Below, piece after piece: positions 57,462 through 64,000 of a DNA stretch of 64,000 nt. The position numbers and the translations under genes were made by a program. The stretch's first letter is position 1. Every line of letters starts with the position of its first letter. Below the pieces are notes generated by a model. The model saw only the letters and a list, made by a program, of their open reading frames with translations, was not told where the DNA came from and ran no database searches. The stretch comes from Sambucus nigra (lineage: Eukaryota; Streptophyta; Magnoliopsida; Dipsacales; Adoxaceae), in contig OX422222.1 of the NCBI GenBank assembly GCA_949130495.1, positions 277,750,109-277,814,108 on the forward strand, read 5' to 3'.

Positions 57462-59187
57462 TGTGAAATTTAAATTATTTCAATGAAAGTTTTTGGTATG
57501 ATAACAACATAATTGATATATGATCATACTTCTATATATTCTCTTTATAATGTAATTGGGATAAAAAAAAGCACTTGGTATATGATGAGGTGAAACACGG
57601 GGATCATATCATCTATGCATCCAATACATCAAGATCACGAGCATCAAAACAGAATATTCAAGAAAACCAACACCATAACATGATTTCATAAACAAAGCAA
57701 AGAAAAAGATGTGAAGATCAAGATCAAGTGACATTCCCAATCCATGCAAGAATAAGCAAAGAGTTCCACGATCCAAATAAGCAAGTCAACCAAACAACAA
57801 GACCACGATCAAACTAAAGTAATCTCAAGTCTCATTTTAAGAATCATTATTCAAAATCAAATAATCAAGAAAATTTATTCCCAATATTTAAAGGTTTAGG
57901 AGAGTTTGTAAATAAGTAAACAATCTCACAAAAGCAAGTACAGGCCTTAAAATAACTTCCCAAAACCTACTAAAACCTTCCCCTATACCCTAAAGCCACT
58001 TAGAGTCTCCATAAGGAATAGAGTTGACTCTAAGGAGATAGAGTTGACTCAATCGAGATAGAGACGAATCTATAGAGATAGAGTCGAGACTCCACAACCA
58101 GGTATTTTAGTCTAAAAAGGACTATTTTTTTAATTAGCCAAAAATCAAAAGAACAAGTTTTTAAAGTTGTTTTCCTATATACAAAGTCAAATCCATATAC
58201 ATAGAGTCAACTCCAAGGGTAATTTGGTCGATGTTTTCAACAACTTTATATTGTTTTTAAAATTCCTAAAGTCCCTAAATTTAACAAACTACCCTCCAAC
58301 GACTATTCTTTGAATGGCCTATAAAAAAACCCATTTTTTTCCATTACAAACATGCAGGATATTACAATATTATATTAAGATTGAAAGTTCCATTATCAAG
58401 CTTGTGTATTCTATCTTTGAGTTTTTAGAGAGAGAAACTAAGTCACAAAACCATTTGGATGTTTTAGACCCAAAAAACCCATTAAAGCCAAATCGTGAAG
58501 AAACCCACTTGAGCAAAGTTCTAACCCAAATCCCATTTTTAGCAAAGATCACATTCCCTTACCCACTTGTGCTAAAGATCCAAAAGCTAACCCTTAAAGC
58601 ATTGTACTTGTGATTATTTAAAAGCTTACTTTATAGGGAGAGAAAGTAAAAACCCATTTCATAATTGTTTCTGACTGAAATAAGGTTTGTTTTATATTTT
58701 GGTTACTAACCTTATTATTGTTACTACGATTGAACTTTATTGTATCTTCGCGGACGGTATTGCCATAGTTATGGGAGGTCAAAGGTTGTATTAGACCTTG
58801 GGCTCTTGGGTGTGTTCCACTTGGGAAAAAGCGTGTTTAACGTCTTGTTGGTTACGATTTTCAACGTGTGATAAATCCTTGTGAGGTTGTTGATTTTACC
58901 TTAGTGAACTGGAGATAGTGAAGTTTCTCAAGACTTGTCTCGAGCGTGGATGTAGGCAAGGTTGAACCACGTGAAAATCTCAATTTTCAATGTCTCTCTA
59001 AACTATTTATATAATACTGCTATTAATTGTTAAAATTTATTACTCGTTGTTTGTTTAATTGCATTATTGTCAAATGAATCATCCAATTGTAATTAATCTT
59101 ATAGAAGAGAAGTTTTTAAATTTTAAATTGTTGTTTTAATTTATAATACCCAATTCACCCCCATATTAGGTATATTTTGGGCCAACA
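57462..59187 (+). mobile_element. Solo LTR 2, 1.7 kb
   Basis: TGTGAAATTTAAATT...GGGCCAACA is flanked by AAGAG on both sides (57457-57461 and 59188-59192), an exact 5-bp duplication. The last bases (CCCAATTCACCCCC, then TATATTTTGGGCCAACA) resemble a Sire/Tork-type copia LTR end, but the superfamily is inferred. A GAGATAGAGTTGACTC-like motif is repeated at 58003-58095. The 99-codon frame at 58314-58613 has no family resemblance and is not called. The protease reading continues across the LTR. Confidence 0.85.
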
Positions 59188-60255
59188 AAGAGGTCTATCT
59201 GGAGGGGCTATTGAGTTTCCCCTCAATTAAGGTAAGAGCCTTAAATTCGTCACCTTAAAGGTTGAATTCTCGATTATCAAGTGTACATTGTCCTATAACG
59301 TCCTCCTAGGATGAACAACGCTTAGCCACCTTGACACGATCCTTTCAATCAAACGGGCGATATAAGGAAGTCAGTCCAGCATGAGAAATTATTACTTTAT
59401 CTCACTAAAGAAAAATAATGATACCTTGAATGTTAGAAGACTGGACCACTTAGACAAGTCAATAAGGGGGTACCTAGTTGAATGAATTGCAGTAAATATG
59501 GTGGTATATATGGGGCCACTCTTGACGATCAACCAAAGGTAAAAATTGGTGACATTCCTCTGACCTCATGATAGGACCTTCACATGGAGTCATGAAAATA
59601 AGCCATGCATCAACGCCTTTGTATCCACCCATCTATTGAATGTTGAACCAACTTTTTGACCAATCTAGAAAAAAAGAGGGACTCCTTACCAGATCCTAAC
59701 CAAGCAACACACACCAAAGTAGGAAAGCCATTGGATGCATAATTTGTTCAGGAACTTAAGTTTCCTTAATGGCTATCAAATTTAGTCAAGATGAAAAATT
59801 CAAATGAGAAATGGAGATTGTGTGTGGATTATTCGGATTCAAATGAAGCATGCCCTAAGGATTGATATCCCCTCCCAAGGATAAATGCCCTGGTAGATGC
59901 AACCACGTGGTATGAACTATTATTATTTATAGATGAATACGTAAAATATAATCAAATATGAATGCACCAAGGAGATGAATTTAAAATATCCCTTGTTATT
60001 TAAAGGGGGACTTATTGTCACCGGGTTATGTCCTTAGAGTTAAAGAATGTATGGGCCAGTAGAAACACTAAAAAAGTTCGACAGTAGATCAACAAACAAG
60101 TTCCTTCCCTTCTTAGAACACTAAAAAAATCCTTTGGATTAATGAATGAGTTTGAACAAGAATTTCAAGATCTGAATAAATACTTGGATAAGCAACATTC
60201 CTCTTTCAACTAATACTCGAGGAAGAATTATACATTTATTTAGACATATCATCCT
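59188..60255 (+). pseudogene. Gypsy-4 protease end and reverse transcriptase, decayed
   Basis: The protease tail VYLEGLLSFPSIKVRALN follows directly after solo LTR 2. Then RT: EKWRLCVDYSDSNEACPKD (about 59800-59860), PRINALVDATT, and IRGTYCHRVM-like text at about 60005-60030, with FGLKNA degenerated to LELKNV. YxDD is missing, because sequence between about 60075 and 60110 is shortened. RNase H begins as EEELYIYLDISSS (about 60220-60255) and then changes abruptly to copia text. Confidence 0.75.
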
Positions 60256-61006
60256 CAATATAGATAGTATACTACCTAAAATTAGTGGGAGTATTTCTGA
60301 TGATCAGGATACGTGTGTCATTTATACTAGATCACAAGTGGAGCCACATCGTAGCGGAAGGATCAGGTGTCAACCTAATAGGTTGGTTTATTTGGGTGAA
60401 CACTTTAGTGAGATCCCAGGGGAACACAAACCAAATGCCTAGAGATATAATGAGGCACATCAAGATGAAGATTTCGAGCTTTGGCTTAAGGTTATGAATA
60501 CCGAAATAGATTAAATACAATCGAATCAGGTTTGGGAGCTTGTAAACTTATCATGTGGGGTAAATCCCATTGGATGCAAGTATTTATATAATAAGAAAAT
60601 ATGGGTGTATGGGAAGGTTGAAACCTTCATGATAGAGCTTGGTGCGAAAGGTTTTACTCAGAAAAAGGGGATTAACTATGAGGAAACCTTCTCATTGGTT
60701 TCCATGCTAAAGTTTATCCAGATTCTTTTATCCATTGCGTTATATATCAATTTCGATATTTGGTAAATAAACTTCAAGACTACATTCTTGAATGGTAGTC
60801 TTGATGAGTGAAACTATATGACGCAACCCGAGGGATTCATAAGCATCCAGGAAAATAAAGTGTGCAAGATTAAGAGGTTCATTTATGGACTTGAACAAAC
60901 ATCTATGTCTTGGAACATTTGGTTTGATTAGGCAATCAAATCTTTTGGTTTTGATAAATACCCTGATGCAACTTATGTGTATAGGAAACATGATGGAAAT
61001 GTGGTG
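60256..61006 (+). pseudogene. Copia reverse transcriptase fragment, same family as Copia-1
   Basis: It is homologous to about 14110-14935 of Copia-1, starting with AGTGGGAGTATT and continuing through ISLGCKYLYNK-like RT text (NPIGCKYLYNKK), KGFTQKKGINYEETFS and TQPEGFI. It ends at VYRKHDGNVV, where the Gypsy-5 LTR begins, so the YxDD box is not included. Stops are frequent. Confidence 0.8.
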
Positions 61007-61413
61007 TGTGGGTACCTCGATTAACCACTTCGGCCCAGATGAGTAGCCCTATTCATTCCGGACCAAACTTTAAATTCCATGTGCATAACTAAGTCAATTA
61101 TGACCCATTTAACCCCTAAAATCTCTCAAGAGATATTTTAGGAGTTATGGGCTAATACGGAGGAGTTCAACACCCCCACTCTCTGAAGATAACATGTATA
61201 TATTAAACCATCAGCACGGGGCAAAGGGTATGCAATTTTAACACTCCCCTGGAGTAAAGAGAAATATAATATAAAGAGAGCACCACCGTGGACGTTGGTC
61301 ATTCTACCGAACCACGTATCTTGTGTTGTATGTGATTGCAGTTGTTTTACATTCTTTATTTATTCTGGTTATCGAATTTGCTTATTATTTTGTGTTGAGA
61401 TTTATTATCACCA
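61007..61413 (+). mobile_element. Gypsy-5 5' LTR
   Basis: It begins near TGTGGGTACCTCG, inside the copia fragment, and ends TTATTATCACCA just before a GGCGCC-type primer binding site. It is about 407 bp; the start could be 61005, 61007 or 61009. The other LTR lies beyond the window. Confidence 0.75.
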
Positions 61414-61417
61414 TAAT

Positions 61418-61435
61418 TGGCGCCATCTGTGGGAA
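61418..61435 (+). promoter_or_regulatory. Gypsy-5 primer binding site
   Basis: TGGCGCCATCTGTGGGAA, one base from the Gypsy-1 site. Confidence 0.85.
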
Positions 61436-61480
61436 ATGATTGTTTTCCTTTAAGAAAGCCTTCACCAATAAGAACATAGA

Positions 61481-63129
61481 ATGTCTGGTCACAACAGCAA
61501 CGCCCCTCCAGCAGGGGATATTCAATAGCAACCAGCCCCTCGCAGGGTTAGATCTGAAGTTCGACGCCCAAATCCTAAGCCTCGCCTAGAACGACAAGCT
61601 TCAGAAGAAAGTTAAGGACCAACCAGGTCCACGCAAGTCTCCAGACTGATCAATGCATATGAGGCCGGGCTCCAAGAGCAGGAGGAAGCCACCCATAAGT
61701 AGGAGGCCGAAAACGCTCGCCTAAAGAGGAGACTGGAGAAGATGGAGAAAAAACTCCATCGTAGCACGAGGCAACATCATTATCGCACTCCTAGCCGTTA
61801 GGCGAGCAGGTCTTACAGTCAAGGAAGGAGCCCCAGACGTGGATCTCAAAGATTTGAGGGACTCGGGTTAGATGATTACTTAATCGAGCAATAATAATAA
61901 GCTCGCCGTTATAAGAGCCTAGGCCGAGGAAACGACGATATACAAAATTTGGTTCGGAGAGAAATAGACCAACACCCAGCACATCGGGGTGCCAGGTCGA
62001 CCAGAGAGCTGGCCAGGCGAGCTCTCATGACCCAGATGAAATCCCCTTTCTTAAGGGAGATAGAAGAAAATAAAGAAGCCCCCAAGAAATTCGCAATGCC
62101 CAGATTCAAGATCTACGATGGAAAGATCGATCCTATCGACCATGTCAGGCAGTATAAGTGGGCTATGCCCCTTTGGAATCACAAGGACGCATTAATGTGC
62201 AGGATCTTTCCGTCAAGCTTACACGAAGTGGCTCAAAATTAGTTCGAGATAGGACCATCAGGAGCTTCGAGTCCCTGGCAGAGCTCTTCACGGTTCGCTT
62301 CATTACCAGCAGGTCTCATCCAAAGTGAATGGATGCTTTGTTGACAATGAAAAAAATTCCCCAAGAGAGCTTTAAAGACTACGCGAAGAGAAATTGGGAG
62401 TTATTCAATGAGGTCGAGGACTGCTCAGAGCACGTCGTCGTAGCATCCTTTAAAATCGATTTACCCAGCTCCTACCTCTTGCACCAGTCCCTCACTAAGA
62501 AGGAGGCCACAATCATCGATGACTTAATGGTTCGTATTGAAAAATACGCCAAAGTTAAAGATGTGACCCAACTCAACGCAGGGGAGAATGGTCGTGCCAA
62601 CTTCGCCAGCAAGGGCATCAACAAAACTGAGAATCAAAAGAAAGGAAGTAAGAATGGGGGCAGGAGCGGCTCTAAGAATGGGAACAAGAGCGATGCTTCG
62701 AAAGCATTTCAAGCAGTGAATACAGTTTTTAAAGAACCAATCTACAAGACTTTGGCAAAGATAAAGGACAAATTGTTCATAAAGTGGCCCAAGAAGATGG
62801 GTGGAAACCCCTCAAAATGAATAGCGCGCTGAGGTGTGCATTCCACAAGGAGGGCGGGCACAAAACGGAGCATTGCAAAACTCTCAAGTCTCACCTTGAG
62901 GAGTTAACCCAGACTGGACACTTGAACGAGTTCGTAGAGAAAAAGGCAGAGAAGGTGGCTGCCAATGGAGACTAGAGACCCGATAACATGCTCGAGGAGG
63001 ACATCGGCCATGAGTTCGCTGTAATTCATGGGGCGTCCGACCTAAAGCAAATTTAGGGAAATATAGCTCGAATGGAAAGTGAAAAAGTTGACGCCTGTAA
63101 TGAAAGCTTTTCAGATCGATCTAGCTAAG
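61481..63129 (+). pseudogene. Gypsy-5 gag, frameshifted
   Basis: The ATG at 61481 opens MSGHNSNAPPAGDIQ, then TAG. An Arg/Glu-rich N-terminal region follows with several stops. The gag core is FAMPRFKIYDGKIDPIDHVRQ (62090-62150) and CRIFPSSLHEVAQN. After a frame change it runs MDALLTMKKIPQESFKDYAKR (from 62329) to a Ser/Gly/Lys-rich patch, and after another change the knuckle CAFHKEGGHKTEHC at about 62835-62880 with LTQTGHLNEFV. It stops at 62973, and gag-pol text continues to AFQIDLAK at 63129, where a MITE is inserted. Confidence 0.85.
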
Positions 63130-63811
63130 TAGCGTTGTGTTTCGGCCGGATTTGATCGGAAAATGACCCTTCGGAAAAAATTATGATTATTTCGAAAATA
63201 AAATATTTATTACGATTTCCTATCCAATTTTTTTAGAAAATCAAAAAAGTTTCTGAATTTGAAAAAATCGGATAATTGGAAAAAAAATAGAAAAAATCCA
63301 AAAATTCAAAAAATATACTAAAAATTCAGAAATTTTGGAAATTCCAAAATTTCAAAAAAAATAATATAGGATTTTTCAATTACTCGAAATTCTCATTTCA
63401 AAGAAATTGAAAAAAAGATTTAACCCAACATGAAAATATATAAGGATTTAACCATTTGTTTCATTTATGTAGAGGATAGAAGAATATTCTTCTTTTATAG
63501 AGGTCTTTTTTGGGCCTCTCTTCGTTTCCTAGCCGATGTGGGACACATGAGAATGTTTAAAAAAATTGGAAATTGAAAAATATTTCGTAAATAATTCGAA
63601 AAAATCGGATCGACATAGTTTCAGAAAAATCGGATCGGAAAAATCGGAAAATCATAAAGTTAGAATTATTTCCAATTTTCGATCCGATTTTGTTCGAAAA
63701 AATCGAAAATCGGAAAATCAAAAATCGAAAACCTTATATACGTTCCAAAATCGAAAAATATCGGATCGGATATCGAAAAAATCGGAATGTTCGAAAAAAA
63801 AAACAGCCCTA
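63130..63811. mobile_element. hAT-type MITE, 682 bp
   Basis: The ends are TAGCGTTGTGTTTCG (left) and, on minus, TAGGGCTGTTTTTTTTTTCG (right). The 8-bp flanks TAGCTAAG (63122-63129) and TAGCCAAG (63812-63819) differ by one base, fitting a hAT duplication. The core is rich in AAAAATCGGA and its complement, and has no transposase. Removing it and one flank restores the gypsy gag-pol frame (DLAK/AKTQAGKRR). Confidence 0.8.
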
Positions 63812-64000
63812 TAGCCAAGACACAAGCTGGGAAGCGTCGAGGAGTAGATGACGTCGACTACAGCAAACATATTGTGTTCACGGATGAAGACCTAGTGGGA
63901 GTAAGGACCACACATCATGATGCCTTGATCATTACACTCAGGATAGCTAATTATGACGTCAACAAGTTGCTCGTCGAGCAAGGTACTTCATGCGAAGTAA
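63812..64000 (+). pseudogene. Gypsy-5 gag-pol linker and protease start, cut by window edge
   Basis: Open frame KTQAGKRRGVDDVDYSKH, then IVFTDEDLVGV, HHDALIITLRI and LLVEQGTSCEV. The last is the aspartic protease active-site region (family LLVDQGSS); the Asp is Glu here, so catalysis would be lost. The reading continues beyond 64000. Confidence 0.8.

Noticed and set aside
58314..58613. 99-codon frame inside solo LTR 2
   Set aside because: No known domain. LTR sequence with low-complexity text; coding is not supported.

Overview
This window is nuclear DNA of a flowering plant, most likely a dicot. The evidence is the company of elements: Ty3/gypsy retrotransposons of the plant Tat lineage (extra RNase H domain, GGCGCC-type primer binding sites, antisense ORFs), Ty1/copia elements, an En/Spm (CACTA) transposon, hAT-type elements and AT-rich spacer. 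I found no intact host gene, tRNA, rRNA or CRISPR array. Almost every base that can be explained is transposable element, and almost every coding region is broken.

Layout. 1-3270: probable 3' end and LTR of an old copia element. 3271-29014: a second copia element (Copia-1), with its 5' LTR at 3271-4819, a leader filled with later repeats (a ~1.7 kb repeat of unknown type, a reverse-oriented LTR, a hAT-like element rich in microsatellites), decayed gag-pol at 11856-15870, and a 3' LTR that starts at 15960 and resumes at 28301. That 3' LTR is split by a complete Tat element, Gypsy-1 (16654-28295), with 495-bp LTRs at both ends and an AAGTG target duplication. 29015-33772: remains of an older Tat-like element (Gypsy-3, minus orientation). 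It is split by a second complete Tat element, Gypsy-2 (33773-43706, minus orientation, GCTGG duplication). 43712-45082: AT-rich spacer. 45083-52930: a foldback-like element with long inverted arms and repeated modules, split by a CACTA transposon (45624-50334, CAT duplication) that carries a four-exon TNPA-like gene. 53299-60255: a third Tat-like gypsy (Gypsy-4), interrupted by two solo LTRs (53749-56660 and 57462-59187). It runs into a copia reverse transcriptase fragment (to about 61006), which is cut by the 5' LTR of Gypsy-5. Gypsy-5 runs off the right edge and holds a hAT-type MITE (63130-63811).

How the parts relate. Gypsy-1 and Gypsy-2 share one architecture. A sense gag-protease-RT-RNase H-integrase polyprotein converges on two antisense genes, aORF2 and aORF1, encoded between pol and the 3' LTR. 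In both, aORF1 has a TATA-like box about 166-169 bp upstream of its ATG and an intron at the same place, and an element-specific minisatellite lies where the sense and antisense genes meet. Antisense ORFs are known for the Tat lineage. The matched promoter spacing, shared intron and paired minisatellites are the most interesting points here. The insertion borders also give a readable order of events: Copia-1, then Gypsy-1 inside it; Gypsy-3, then Gypsy-2; the foldback element, then CACTA; Gypsy-4, then the two LTR elements now reduced to solo LTRs.
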